A DNA stretch of 61,465 bases from Microcaldota archaeon (lineage in GTDB: Archaea > Micrarchaeota > Micrarchaeia > Micrarchaeales > CABMGC01), in assembly GCA_028867135.1 (NCBI GenBank), contig JAGWGW010000005.1, positions 1 through 61,465 on the forward strand. The letters are read 5' to 3'. Every line of letters begins with the position of its first letter. The first letter of the stretch is position 1. Below are positions 8,989 through 17,790 of the stretch, one piece after another. The notes under the pieces are model-generated. The model was not told the origin of the DNA. It ran no database searches and saw only the letters and a list, made by a program, of their open reading frames with translations. The position numbers and the translations under genes are program-made.

Positions 8989-11900
8989 CTATACCTTCGC
9001 TATCGCTATCCTGATAATGTTTTCCTCTATCTCAAACTCCGTTGCCTTCATGCCCTCCTTTATTCCAGGGCTGACCTTCACCGCGTTCAGTTTCTTCCTT
9101 ACCTTTCCCTCATTCGACTTTAGCGCATTCGAGAGTTCGTCATGCGCCTCGTAGTAAAGCTCTATCCTGTCAGACTTCTTGAGCCCCATCCCCTTCCTTG
9201 CGATCTGCACCCTTCTCTCGAATTCCCTTACCAGGCCCTCGTTCTTCAGCTCCTCGCTTATCTTCTTGTCTGCGTATGCAATTCCATACTTGAACTGTAT
9301 CGCGTTTTCGCCCTGCAGCTGCTCCACAGCATCGAAATGGTCCTTGGTGACCTTGAAGGTTCCCCTGCCTGTATTCAGCTCGTAGCTGCCGCTCTTGCTT
9401 ATGCCGTCAAGCAGCTCCTTCGCGTTCGCATTCTTCAGCGCCTCCGCCACCGCCCCTGCGTTCTGCTTGAATTCTGGTCCTATCTTTGAGAACAGCGGTT
9501 TTATCTCGACGTGCGCCGCCGATGCCCTCTTCAGCTCCAGCTTCCTCACATTGGTATACTCCTCTATTATGTAGCTGAGCCTCTTCAGCGATTCGTGCAC
9601 CGAATCGTTGTTGACTTCCACTGTCGCTTTCTCGATCGGCCACCTAAGCCTGAGCGACATCTTCTCCCTGCTGTTGAGTATCGCAGTTATAGCCTCGAGC
9701 GCGACGTCAAAGGAGTTCTCTACTTCGTCGCTTATCTGCTTCTTGCTGCATTTCGGCCAGCTGTTGAAGAAGACGCTGCCATCCCCCTTCCCATATCTTT
9801 CGAGATATATCCTCTCTGACGAGAACGGCGTGAATATCGAGATTAGCACTAGCGTGTTGTAGAAAAGGTAGTTCACCATGTCCACTGTCTGCTTTGCCTT
9901 CTTTCTGCTGCCGTAGGATATCCTCTTCTTCGCTGACTTGAGGTAGAACCTGCTGAGGTCGCCGATTATGAAGCTCCTTATAGGATTGGCTGCCTTGTAT
10001 ATGTCGTAGTCGTCAAGGTGCGTTGTCATGTCGCGTATCAGCCTGTTCATCCTCGAGACTATCCATGCATCTTCTGGGTCCAGTTTCTCGAGCGCCCTCG
10101 GTTTCTTCACCCTCTTAGGAATGTAGCCTATAGAATCCGAATATTCCTGGAGCAGGTTCGAGATGTTGTACATGAGCCTCACGACCTTCTCGGCTTCGTT
10201 TATCCTCTCCTTGCTGAATAGGAGGTCGAGCTGCGGCGTGTGGGACGTGCACCAGAGCCTGAAGGCGTCGGCGCTGGTCGTCTTCAGCAGCTCGTCCAAA
10301 GGCACGTAGTTGCCCAGCTTCTTGTGGAGCTCCCTCCCGTCCTCCCCGAGCATCATGCCGTGGGTTACGACATTCCTGTAGGGCCTCTTGCCATACACAA
10401 TCACGCTTGTCTTTAGCTGGTAGGAGAACCAGGCGCGTATCTGCTCAACCGCCTCGAGTATGAAGTCCATCGGGAACAGCCTCTTGAATTCCTCGTCGTC
10501 CTTCAGGCTGGCCCTGAACGCCATGCTGGAGTCGAACCAGACGTCGAGCACGTCGCTTATCCTCTTCATCTCCTTCCCGCACCTGCCGCATTTCAGCATT
10601 ATCCTGTCGATGTAGGGCCTGTGAAGGTTCTCGAGCGCGTCGACAGCTCCACTGTCCGCAGCATGCTCCTTTAGCTCAGCCAGAGAGCCTATGACAAGCC
10701 GTTCGCCGCATTCGCATTCCCAGATGGGCATGGGAACCCCCCAGTACCTCTGCCTGGACACGGTCCAGTCAGGTGCGCTGAGCAGCAGGTCCTCCATCCA
10801 TTTCTGCGCTTCGGAGGGGTGCCACGATACCTTCCTGTTCTCGCTGACCAGCTTCTTCTTGACCTTCTGTATCCTTATCTTCCATTGCTCCGTGGCTATG
10901 AATATCAGCTTCGTATCGCACCTCCAGCAGTGCGGATAGCTGTGTCTTACGCTTCCATGATGTATCAACGAGCCGCTGCTCTTCAAGTCTTCAAGCACCC
11001 TCCTGTTCGCCTCTTCGGGGACCTCCAGGCCCGCATACGCGCCTGCGTCGCCCGTGTACTTTCCCGAGCCGTCAACGGGCGAGAATATCGGAAGGCCCAG
11101 CGCCTTTCCAAGGTCATAGTCGTCAAGGCCGTGGCCCGGCGCTATGTGCACGAGCCCGCTGCCCTCGTCTATCGAGACCATGTGCTCGGCAAAGACTATC
11201 CTGTGGTACTTCCTGAACCTCTTCTGCATCGGCACATGCTGCTCAAGCGGATTGATGTAATAAAGGCCCTCAAGCTTCTCGCCGCTGAACCCTTCCAGCA
11301 CCTCGGCGCTGCTGCCAAGCGCCTTCGAGACTACGTCCAGCCTGCTCTTAGCGACTATGAATATCTTGTCCTTGAACCTGGCCTTAACGTACTGCGCATT
11401 TGGATTCGCAGCCACAGATACGTTCGCAGGAAGCGTCCACGGCGTCGTCGTCCATATCAGCAGGTAGGTATTGTCGTCAATGCCTGCCATCGTCTCGGAT
11501 AGCTCCTTGTTGATCCTGAAAGCGACGAAGATCGATGGGTCGTCATCCTCTCGGTGCTCGACTTCCATGCTGCCCTGCGACAGGGCTGTCCCGCAGCTCT
11601 TGCAGTATGTGGTCGAGCTCAGGCTCTTGTAAAGCAGCTTCTTGCCGTATATGCTCTTCAGGAATCCCCACTCTATCTCCATGTACGGCTTCCTCGAAGG
11701 CACGTACGGGTTCGAGAAATCGAGCGAGATGCCGAACCTCTCGTAATCTGCGTTGAGTATGCCTATGTAAGATTCAACGTAATCGTTGCACGCCTTGACA
11801 AACCTCTCGACCCCTATCCTTGTCTCTATCTCCTTCTTGTTCGTCACCCCGAGCTGCGCCTCTGCCCTCTTCTCTATCGGCAGCCCGTGGACGTCGTAGC

Positions 11901-12135
11901 CTGCCCTGTCGTAAACGCTGTATCCCCTGAACCTTTTGTACCTCAGGAGCACGTCCTTCATGCTCTTGACCCACATCTGACCTGGATGCAGCGTTCCGCT
12001 TACGAAAGGAGGGCCGTCAAGGAAGTAGAAGGGCTTTCCGTTTCTGTTCCTCTCCCTTGTCCTTTCAAGTATCCTCTTGTCCTTCCAGTAGCTCAGCACG
12101 TATTCCTCGTTCTTCTGAAGGTCGAACATATACAT
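8989..12135 (-). CDS. ileS: Isoleucyl-tRNA synthetase
   Basis: Class I synthetase charging tRNA-Ile. The order is N-terminal Rossmann half, CP1 editing domain (TTPWTLPANVSVAANP), the SRQRYWGVPMPIW block, DVLDVWFDSS, and an anticodon-binding C-terminal half; a CxC...CxxC pair (CECGERL, CGRCGKEMK) may bind zinc. Length 1048 is normal. The two catalytic signatures are unusual: the HIGH position reads HPGQ (residues 50-53) and the KMSKS position reads ELHKKLGN (about residue 601). The remaining domains are well kept, so I regard it as functional. The next M is residue 3, so the exact start is uncertain by two residues. Confidence 0.95.
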   Translation of the reverse strand: MYMFDLQKNEEYVLSYWKDKRILERTRERNRNGKPFYFLDGPPFVSGTLHPGQMWVKSMKDVLLRYKRFRGYSVYDRAGYDVHGLPIEKRAEAQLGVTNKKEIETRIGVERFVKACNDYVESYIGILNADYERFGISLDFSNPYVPSRKPYMEIEWGFLKSIYGKKLLYKSLSSTTYCKSCGTALSQGSMEVEHREDDDPSIFVAFRINKELSETMAGIDDNTYLLIWTTTPWTLPANVSVAANPNAQYVKARFKDKIFIVAKSRLDVVSKALGSSAEVLEGFSGEKLEGLYYINPLEQHVPMQKRFRKYHRIVFAEHMVSIDEGSGLVHIAPGHGLDDYDLGKALGLPIFSPVDGSGKYTGDAGAYAGLEVPEEANRRVLEDLKSSGSLIHHGSVRHSYPHCWRCDTKLIFIATEQWKIRIQKVKKKLVSENRKVSWHPSEAQKWMEDLLLSAPDWTVSRQRYWGVPMPIWECECGERLVIGSLAELKEHAADSGAVDALENLHRPYIDRIMLKCGRCGKEMKRISDVLDVWFDSSMAFRASLKDDEEFKRLFPMDFILEAVEQIRAWFSYQLKTSVIVYGKRPYRNVVTHGMMLGEDGRELHKKLGNYVPLDELLKTTSADAFRLWCTSHTPQLDLLFSKERINEAEKVVRLMYNISNLLQEYSDSIGYIPKRVKKPRALEKLDPEDAWIVSRMNRLIRDMTTHLDDYDIYKAANPIRSFIIGDLSRFYLKSAKKRISYGSRKKAKQTVDMVNYLFYNTLVLISIFTPFSSERIYLERYGKGDGSVFFNSWPKCSKKQISDEVENSFDVALEAITAILNSREKMSLRLRWPIEKATVEVNNDSVHESLKRLSYIIEEYTNVRKLELKRASAAHVEIKPLFSKIGPEFKQNAGAVAEALKNANAKELLDGISKSGSYELNTGRGTFKVTKDHFDAVEQLQGENAIQFKYGIAYADKKISEELKNEGLVREFERRVQIARKGMGLKKSDRIELYYEAHDELSNALKSNEGKVRKKLNAVKVSPGIKEGMKATEFEIEENIIRIAIAKV

Positions 12136-12202
12136 ACCAGGAAGGCAAATTACTATCTTTGGACACTATTAAATGTTTTTTGTTCTATAAGTAAGTGGTT
12201 GG

Positions 12203-12832
12203 ATGAGAGCTGCTGACATAGCGACTGTCGTAAGGGTGATCCTAGCGGTGGTGATAGCGTACATGGTGCTGGCGAAGTTCAATGCGGTCGCAGTCGTCGC
12301 CCTGATAGCGATAGTGATATTCCTCGATGCGTTTGACGGCTTCCTTGCGATGTCTGAGGAGAGCAAGGGCAGGTTCAGCTTCTCCTCATACGCAAGGTCG
12401 ATGCTCGGGAATAAAAGGCTTGCAGCCGAGGCCCGAAGGATAAAGGAGAGGATATCGAGGACCGCGAAGCACGGCGCGAGGATGGACGTCGCCGGCGACC
12501 GCGCTGTCGAATACATCTTCTGGATAACGTTCACGTATCTCGCCCTTGTGCCGCTGCTAGTCGCTATGCTGGTTGTCATAAGGCACTCATTCGTCGACGC
12601 AGTCATGGGCTCTAAGGGCACGTCGTCGAGGATGAAGACCAGGTTCGCAAGGGCCGTCTACTCCTCCAACATAGGAAGAGGCGGCATAAACATCGTGAAG
12701 TTCCTTGCGTTCTCATACCTCTCCCTCGTCTACATCATAGGGTACCCCATCGTTATCGGATACATGCTGACAGCGCTTCTTGTCATCTACATAATGGCCA
12801 GGGGCGCGGCGGAGCTGTACGAGAGCATGTGA
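12203..12832 (+). CDS. CDP-alcohol phosphotransferase family membrane enzyme with split motif
   Basis: Integral membrane enzyme of the CDP-alcohol phosphatidyltransferase family, which joins a CDP-linked lipid or alcohol to a second alcohol in phospholipid synthesis. The first half of the signature is FLDAFDGFLA (two Asp and Gly) and the second half is HGARMDVAGD (Gly, then two Asp). In the usual motif 9 residues, starting with Arg, separate the Ala from the second Gly; here 41 do, and they form a basic, Arg/Lys-rich segment. About five hydrophobic segments are visible. It is followed after 4 nt by a GT2 gene, so the pair may act on a common lipid. The alcohol substrate cannot be assigned. 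Confidence 0.8.
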   Translation: MRAADIATVVRVILAVVIAYMVLAKFNAVAVVALIAIVIFLDAFDGFLAMSEESKGRFSFSSYARSMLGNKRLAAEARRIKERISRTAKHGARMDVAGDRAVEYIFWITFTYLALVPLLVAMLVVIRHSFVDAVMGSKGTSSRMKTRFARAVYSSNIGRGGINIVKFLAFSYLSLVYIIGYPIVIGYMLTALLVIYIMARGAAELYESM

Positions 12833-12836
12833 ATCG

Positions 12837-13544
12837 ATGAAGAGGGTAAGGATAAGCGTAATAATACCTGCCATAAACGAGCAGAAATACATAAGGCACA
12901 GCCTCGAGAACCTTGAGAGGCAGACGTTCAAGGACTTCGAGGTGATAGTCGTCGACGGCGGAAGCACCGACGGCACGCAGGCCATAGCCAGAAGGTATGC
13001 AAGGGTCATAGTCGAGAAAAAAAGGGGCATAAGCCTTGCCAGGAACATAGGAGCAAAGGCGGCGAACGGCGAGATACTGCTTTTCATGGATGCGGACACA
13101 AAACCGTCAAGGAAACTGCTGCAGACATACGACCGCGTATTCAGGGACAGGAGGGTCGTCGCCGCGACGGGCCCCATACTGCCTCTCGAAAAGACGAGCA
13201 GGCGCGTAGGCGCGGGGTACAGATTCGTCTCGATAGTCTTCGTCAAGGCGAGCATAAAGGCGGGCAGGCCCTCCATAGTGGGATCGAACTTCGCAGTGCG
13301 GAAATCGGCGTTCGACAGGGCGCACGGGTTTGACGAAAGGCTGATGACCTATGAGGACTGGGACCTCTCTACCAGGCTGAAGAGGCTTGGCAGGATAGCA
13401 TATTCAAACGACGCAGTCGTGCATACGAGCATAAGGAGGATAAACGCATGGGGGATATCCGGATACTTTGTCTACCATACGCTGAACATATTCAGGTACC
13501 ATCTCTTCAGGCGGCCGCAGACCGACTACAAGCAGATAAGATGA
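12837..13544 (+). CDS. Glycosyltransferase family 2
   Basis: A 235-residue GT-A fold enzyme. ISVIIPAINEQKYIRHSLENL and VIVVDGGSTDGT form the nucleotide-sugar site, FMDADTKPS is the metal-binding DxD, and MTYEDWDLSTRLKRLG carries the ED(x)D base region. No transmembrane span is obvious, apart from a weakly hydrophobic C-terminus. It starts 4 nt after the CDP-alcohol transferase stop, so the two are co-transcribed; a role in glycosylating a membrane lipid is an inference from this context. Confidence 0.9.
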   Translation: MKRVRISVIIPAINEQKYIRHSLENLERQTFKDFEVIVVDGGSTDGTQAIARRYARVIVEKKRGISLARNIGAKAANGEILLFMDADTKPSRKLLQTYDRVFRDRRVVAATGPILPLEKTSRRVGAGYRFVSIVFVKASIKAGRPSIVGSNFAVRKSAFDRAHGFDERLMTYEDWDLSTRLKRLGRIAYSNDAVVHTSIRRINAWGISGYFVYHTLNIFRYHLFRRPQTDYKQIR

Positions 13545-13566
13545 ATATCAGTCGCTTCGGCTGCGG

Positions 13567-14850
13567 TCATCTCCGCGGCCCGTTCGCCTTCCTTACCGCT
13601 GCATAGTAGGCTGTAATCGCCAGGATCAGTACTGCTGTTATCGCAAGGCTCAGCGCTGTCAGGAACCTCAGCGTGAAAAGAGTCGTCATCACTCCAAGCA
13701 GCGGCACAAGCATGAAGTACCTTGATTTGAAAAGCAGCTTCCCGGGCTTGCCCCTGTTGTCTATGTACAGCTTCAGGGCCGCGACATTTGCTATCGTGTA
13801 GGAGACCAGCGCTGTGGCGTTGCTCAGCGACACTATCTCCTTGAAGGATATCGCAAAGACCGCCACTGCCATGACGATGCACGAAAAGGCCAACGCTGTC
13901 GATGGGGCCCCGAACCTGTTGAGCCTTGACAAGCTTCCAGGAAGGTTCTTGTCCCTTGCCATCGCGAAGACGACCCTCGACAGCCCGAGGATCATAGAGA
14001 GGGCAACGTTGACAGTGGCAAGCAGCGCTCCAGCCGCAATCACGTAGCTGAAGTAGGGATTGTGAGTCGCGTAAGCGACAGCGGCCTCGAGCGGCGCCTT
14101 GGAATCAGCCACAGAGCCGTAGGGCACCATGCCTATGAACACGAGCATAACCAGCAGGTATATGACGCACGATATGACTATCGAATCGAGTATCGCCTTC
14201 GGTATCACCTCCCTGGCGTTCTTCACCTCTTCCCCAAGGTTCGTTATCCTGGCGAAACCCGTGTATGCGAAGAAGATGAATGCCGAGGCTACGAATATGC
14301 CGTTCAGGCCCTTCGGGTCGAATGGCACGTAGTTGGATGGCTTTATGAAGAAAAGGCCGACGACTATGAAGAATGCGAGGACAAGGATCTTGACCACGGT
14401 AAGGATGGCCGAAGCCCTCGCGGAGCTTTTCACCCCGAAATAGTTTATCGCGCCCAGGAACGCGATGAGCGCAACGGCAACTATGCCCGAGCCCGAATGC
14501 AGGTTGAAGATGCTGAGGAAGTAGCCGCCGAAGCTTATGGAAACTGCCGATGTCACTATGATGGCCCCTATTATGCTGAGGAACCCGGCTATGAAGCCGA
14601 TGTAGTTCCCGAGGATCTCGCGGGAATACTCGTACGTGCCCCCCTCCTCGGCATATACATGCGCCAATTCTGCGTAGCATATGCCTGTGAATACCGCTAT
14701 CGCAGCGCCTATCATTATCGATACTATGGCAGCCGGGCCTGCGGAACCTGCGGCTATGCCGCTGATGACGAATATGCCCGCCCCTATTATCGCCCCGATG
14801 TTGATCGCAAGCGCGTCAAGCAGGGTAAGCTCTCTCTTAAGCCTCTGCAT
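13567..14850 (-). CDS. APC-superfamily amino acid permease
   Basis: Membrane carrier with about 12 hydrophobic segments. The first helix LLDALAINIGAIIGAGIFVISG has the GAIIGAGIF unwound-helix signature of the APC superfamily, where the backbone binds the amino acid carboxylate. FAYTGFARITNLGEEVKNA in TM6 is the second conserved block. I chose ATG 14850 (MQRLKREL), a natural short cytoplasmic lead-in, over an in-frame upstream ATG at 14883 that adds a hydrophobic but unconserved stretch. It is convergent with the GT2 gene, 22 bp away. The transported amino acid is not predictable. Confidence 0.9.
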   Translation of the reverse strand: MQRLKRELTLLDALAINIGAIIGAGIFVISGIAAGSAGPAAIVSIMIGAAIAVFTGICYAELAHVYAEEGGTYEYSREILGNYIGFIAGFLSIIGAIIVTSAVSISFGGYFLSIFNLHSGSGIVAVALIAFLGAINYFGVKSSARASAILTVVKILVLAFFIVVGLFFIKPSNYVPFDPKGLNGIFVASAFIFFAYTGFARITNLGEEVKNAREVIPKAILDSIVISCVIYLLVMLVFIGMVPYGSVADSKAPLEAAVAYATHNPYFSYVIAAGALLATVNVALSMILGLSRVVFAMARDKNLPGSLSRLNRFGAPSTALAFSCIVMAVAVFAISFKEIVSLSNATALVSYTIANVAALKLYIDNRGKPGKLLFKSRYFMLVPLLGVMTTLFTLRFLTALSLAITAVLILAITAYYAAVRKANGPRR

Positions 14851-14987
14851 GGATCCCAATAGGCATATCTGAATTAAAACCAATATATGCGTTTATGCAG
14901 CGGCTGCCTGCTCATAGGTAAGTATAAAATACTTTTTATGCAATAGTTCTTGTAACAATCTATCGTGCTTATCATACAGGTTGAAAA

Positions 14988-15167
14988 ATGAAGTATACGA
15001 AATTCGAGAAGGCGACGATCATAGGCGCAAGGGCGCTGCAGCTTGCGTACGGCGCGCCTCCCCTCATAGAAGTCCCGAAGGAGATATACGACCCCCTAGA
15101 GCTCGCAGAGAAGGAGTTCGAGGAGGACGTCATACCGATAGCTGTCGTAAGGAACCAGAAGAAGTGA
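14988..15167 (+). CDS. rpoK: RNA polymerase subunit K (Rpb6/omega homologue)
   Basis: A 59-residue protein, shorter than many gene-finding cut-offs. KFEKATIIGARALQLAYGAP followed by DPLELAEKEFEEDVIPIAVVR is the core of archaeal RpoK (typically R-x-E-x-A-R-I-I-G-x-R-A-L-Q, D-P-x-x-I-A, I-P-I-x-V), which latches the two largest polymerase subunits. A longer overlapping frame starting at 14981 is out of frame with this and is only its shadow. The TATA-like element around 14922-14938 gives the promoter. It is followed after 14 nt by the geranylgeranyl reductase gene and is probably co-transcribed with it. Confidence 0.93.
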   Translation: MKYTKFEKATIIGARALQLAYGAPPLIEVPKEIYDPLELAEKEFEEDVIPIAVVRNQKK

Positions 15168-15181
15168 GAAGAAGTGATTAG

Positions 15182-16621
15182 ATGCAGGATTCTTATGATG
15201 TAGTCGTGGCAGGAGCAGGGCTTGCAGGATCCCTTGCCGCTGCCGGCGCAGCCAGGGGAGGCGCAAAGGTCGTCATGCTTGACAGGAACGACTATTCAAA
15301 GGTGGGTAAGAAGACGAACTGGGGCTGGGTCTGCGGAGACGCGGTCGCAAAGACGCATGTAGATTTCATAGCAAGCGAGATAGGACTCAAGCTCAACGAA
15401 CCGCATCTTGACCTGAAGGTGGACGGAGTCCTTGTCCTGAGCCCCGATCTGAGCAAGAAGTTCCAGTTCGAGGGCGAGGGATACAGCCTTGACAGGCCTA
15501 AGATAGCAAAGCTGCTAGTCGATTACGCTGTCAAGCAGGGAGCGGAGTACAGGCCCCACATAGAGGTGGAGGGACCGATGATAGAGAACAATACCGTCGT
15601 CGGCGTGTTCGGGAGGGACGAGAAGGGGGAGCAGTTCAAGATCAGGGCCAAGATAGTCATAGACGGATTGGGAGTGGCGAGCACCATAAGGAGAAAACTG
15701 CCCAAGAACGATTACATAGAGAACATGGTCAGCACGGACGACATAGAGTCAACGGGAAGATACATACTCAAGTTCAAGCCCGAAGGCGAGGACCTGAGAT
15801 ATTACGACCCTAAGAATGCGCTAATACATCTCAACCAGGTCCTCGCCCCGGGAGGATACGGCTGGGTGTTTCCGAAAACAGGCAACAGGGTAAACATAGG
15901 AGTGGGAGTAGAGAAGAAATCGATAGAGGTAAGGAACGCAAAGCTCAACAAGAAGGATACGCTGCATACGCTGATCGATGAATACGTAAAGTGGAACCCG
16001 ATGATGAAGGGCACGGAAATAGACGGCACCGACGAGAACGGAAAGGGATACTGGTCGGTTACGGTAAGAAGGCAGTTCGACAGCCTTGTATACCCCGGTT
16101 ACATGGGGGCGGGGGACAGCATGGCGATGCCCAATCCGATAAGCGCGGGAGGGATAGGGCCCGCGATGACGGCGGGAGTCATAGCGGGAAAGGTTGCTGC
16201 AGAGGCGATAAGCGCCAACGACACCAGCACAGGATTCCTGTGGAAGTACAACGTAAGGTTCAACGAGGTCTACGGGAGCAAGACGGCCGCGCTTGAGGCG
16301 TTCAGGATATACCTGCAGTCGCTCAACAACGACCTCATAAACTACAGCATGCACCACTTCCTTTCCGAGGAGGAGGCTGTCGCAATAAGCTACGGCAACG
16401 TTCCCGAAATCTCCCTCGCGTCGAAGTTCCAGAAGCTCCTCAGCGGCGTCGCCAACATCAACGCGTTCAAGAACCTGCTTTACACCAGGAGTAAGATGAT
16501 AAAGCTCAACGAGCTGTACACCAAATACCCAAGGACAGAGAAGGAATTCATGGCATGGAAGGGCGTCGTTAACGCCGAGCTCCGAGAAGTCAAGGAAAGG
16601 TTCCAGCCCAACCCCGTCTAA
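15182..16621 (+). CDS. Geranylgeranyl reductase family flavoprotein (archaeal lipid saturation)
   Basis: FAD-dependent reductase of the geranylgeranyl reductase family, which in archaea saturates the isoprenoid chains of (di)geranylgeranylglycerol phospholipids. The Rossmann motif DVVVAGAGLAGSLAAAGAA is at the N-terminus; GYGWVFPKTGNRVNIGVGV and GAGDSMAMPNPISAGGIGPA are the family blocks for the active site and second FAD contact. At 479 residues it is somewhat longer than the roughly 400-450 expected, with an extended C-terminal helical tail. ATG 15182 is 14 nt after the rpoK stop, preceded by purine-rich GAGAAGAAGTGA. Its stop overlaps convergent ridA by 4 bp. Confidence 0.92.
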   Translation: MQDSYDVVVAGAGLAGSLAAAGAARGGAKVVMLDRNDYSKVGKKTNWGWVCGDAVAKTHVDFIASEIGLKLNEPHLDLKVDGVLVLSPDLSKKFQFEGEGYSLDRPKIAKLLVDYAVKQGAEYRPHIEVEGPMIENNTVVGVFGRDEKGEQFKIRAKIVIDGLGVASTIRRKLPKNDYIENMVSTDDIESTGRYILKFKPEGEDLRYYDPKNALIHLNQVLAPGGYGWVFPKTGNRVNIGVGVEKKSIEVRNAKLNKKDTLHTLIDEYVKWNPMMKGTEIDGTDENGKGYWSVTVRRQFDSLVYPGYMGAGDSMAMPNPISAGGIGPAMTAGVIAGKVAAEAISANDTSTGFLWKYNVRFNEVYGSKTAALEAFRIYLQSLNNDLINYSMHHFLSEEEAVAISYGNVPEISLASKFQKLLSGVANINAFKNLLYTRSKMIKLNELYTKYPRTEKEFMAWKGVVNAELREVKERFQPNPV

Positions 16622-16986
16622 GCCTTGTGCTTAGCCGCGATCATGCTTATTTCAATCCTTGCTCCAGCAGGCAATTCCTTTACGCACACCATCTCCCTCG
16701 CGGGAAAAGGCTCGGAGAAGTAGTTGCGGTAAACATCATTCACCTTTTCATACAACGACATGTCGGTGACATAAATCGTCACCTTTACAACGTCGTTAAA
16801 GCCGAGCCTTGCGGCGTGGAGTATGCCTTTTGCGTTTTCCATCACCTGGTGCGTCTGCTGCTCTATCGTTCCCTCAAGCAGCTTGCCCTCCCTCATGTGG
16901 ATCTGCCCCGATACGAACAAGAAGTCCTTGCTCAATATTCCCTGGGACAGGGGAAACAGGGACCTGTCCCCTACTCTAGTCTTCAT
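16618..16986 (-). CDS. RidA family (YjgF/YER057c) deaminase-like protein
   Basis: A 122-residue trimeric RidA-family protein, expected to hydrolyse reactive enamine/imine intermediates to ketoacids. The C-terminal GARIEISMIAAK contains the conserved Arg (here in AGARIEI) that binds the substrate carboxylate; LFVSGQIHM and QTHQVMENAKGILHAARLGFNDVVKVTIYVTD are standard family blocks. It is convergent with the lipid reductase gene (4 bp overlap) and 41 bp from the start-side neighbour, the phosphoesterase stop at 17028. Confidence 0.9.
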   Translation of the reverse strand: MKTRVGDRSLFPLSQGILSKDFLFVSGQIHMREGKLLEGTIEQQTHQVMENAKGILHAARLGFNDVVKVTIYVTDMSLYEKVNDVYRNYFSEPFPAREMVCVKELPAGARIEISMIAAKHKA

Positions 16987-17027
16987 GGATGCACCATACA
17001 GTATCTGTCATATAAGTTTATTATTAG

Positions 17028-17732
17028 CTACAGCCTAAGCCCATCGAGGGTGCGGAGCTCGGCCTTCTCAGTTGTGAAAACCCCGTTCCTCAGCAACGGC
17101 ATGTGCATCCTCGATTCGCTGCTGAGCCCGCTTCCGGTTATCATGCTGTTGAATGCGGGCACGATTACGAGCCTGGCAGCCCTGTTGCATGCACCGTACA
17201 TCCTCCTCGCGTTTCTTCCCGTTCCTGCAACGAACCACACCTTCTCAAGCTCCCCGTTGACATATGCCGCCATGTGCCCGTGCCCCACTATGATGTATTT
17301 CTTCTGCATCGCGTCGTCCGAAGGCATGGAATTCCCGTGCATAAGCGCAGCGTCCTTTGCAAGTATCTCCCTCTCGATGCTTATGCCGAAGCCCAGCCTT
17401 GCCAGTATCCTGTCGAGATATGCGTCGTGGTTCCCCTTTGCTATCCTTATCCCCACGCCCCTCAATGCGTCGAAGAACTCCCTGAGCGCATTCTCCTCCT
17501 CCCTTGTGACATTCCCGATGCTCTCCTTGACGTCTCCCAGTATTATTATGTCCTTAGCGCCGCTCTTCTTGTATATGCCCAGCAGCTCATCGGCCATCTT
17601 CCTACTGGCTTTTGGGAAGTAGACGCCAGAGCCGCTGAACTTGAACTCCAGGCCTATGTGAAGGTCCGAAACCACAAGGCTCTTGCCCACAAGCAGCGCA
17701 GGCTTGCCTTTGATGAAAGAGATTTTTGCCAT
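17028..17732 (-). CDS. Calcineurin-like metallophosphoesterase (archaeal, COG1407-like)
   Basis: A 234-residue metal-dependent phosphoesterase. All family blocks are present in order: SDLHIG (D-x-H), LGDVK (GDxx), GNHD (the GNHD signature), MHGN and VGHGHM (GHxH). The length and overall form match the archaeal group predicted to act on phosphate esters or nucleic acids; the substrate is not known. It is divergent from the site-2 protease gene; the 58-nt gap contains back-to-back A/T-rich TATA-like elements (ATTTTTATA and CTTAATAA). Confidence 0.88.
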   Translation of the reverse strand: MAKISFIKGKPALLVGKSLVVSDLHIGLEFKFSGSGVYFPKASRKMADELLGIYKKSGAKDIIILGDVKESIGNVTREEENALREFFDALRGVGIRIAKGNHDAYLDRILARLGFGISIEREILAKDAALMHGNSMPSDDAMQKKYIIVGHGHMAAYVNGELEKVWFVAGTGRNARRMYGACNRAARLVIVPAFNSMITGSGLSSESRMHMPLLRNGVFTTEKAELRTLDGLRL

Positions 17733-17790
17733 AATAGAAGTATAAAAATAGCCTTAATAATCCCTTTTGAGAATAGTCTTCTAGGTTCCC

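Noticed and set aside
9142-12216. Several long open frames opposite ileS
   Set aside because: They are shadows of the AGG/ATA-biased coding strand; none has a recognisable domain and the ileS frame is continuous.
14981-15181. 66-residue frame overlapping rpoK
   Set aside because: It is out of frame with the RpoK core, Arg/Pro-rich and without homology signs.
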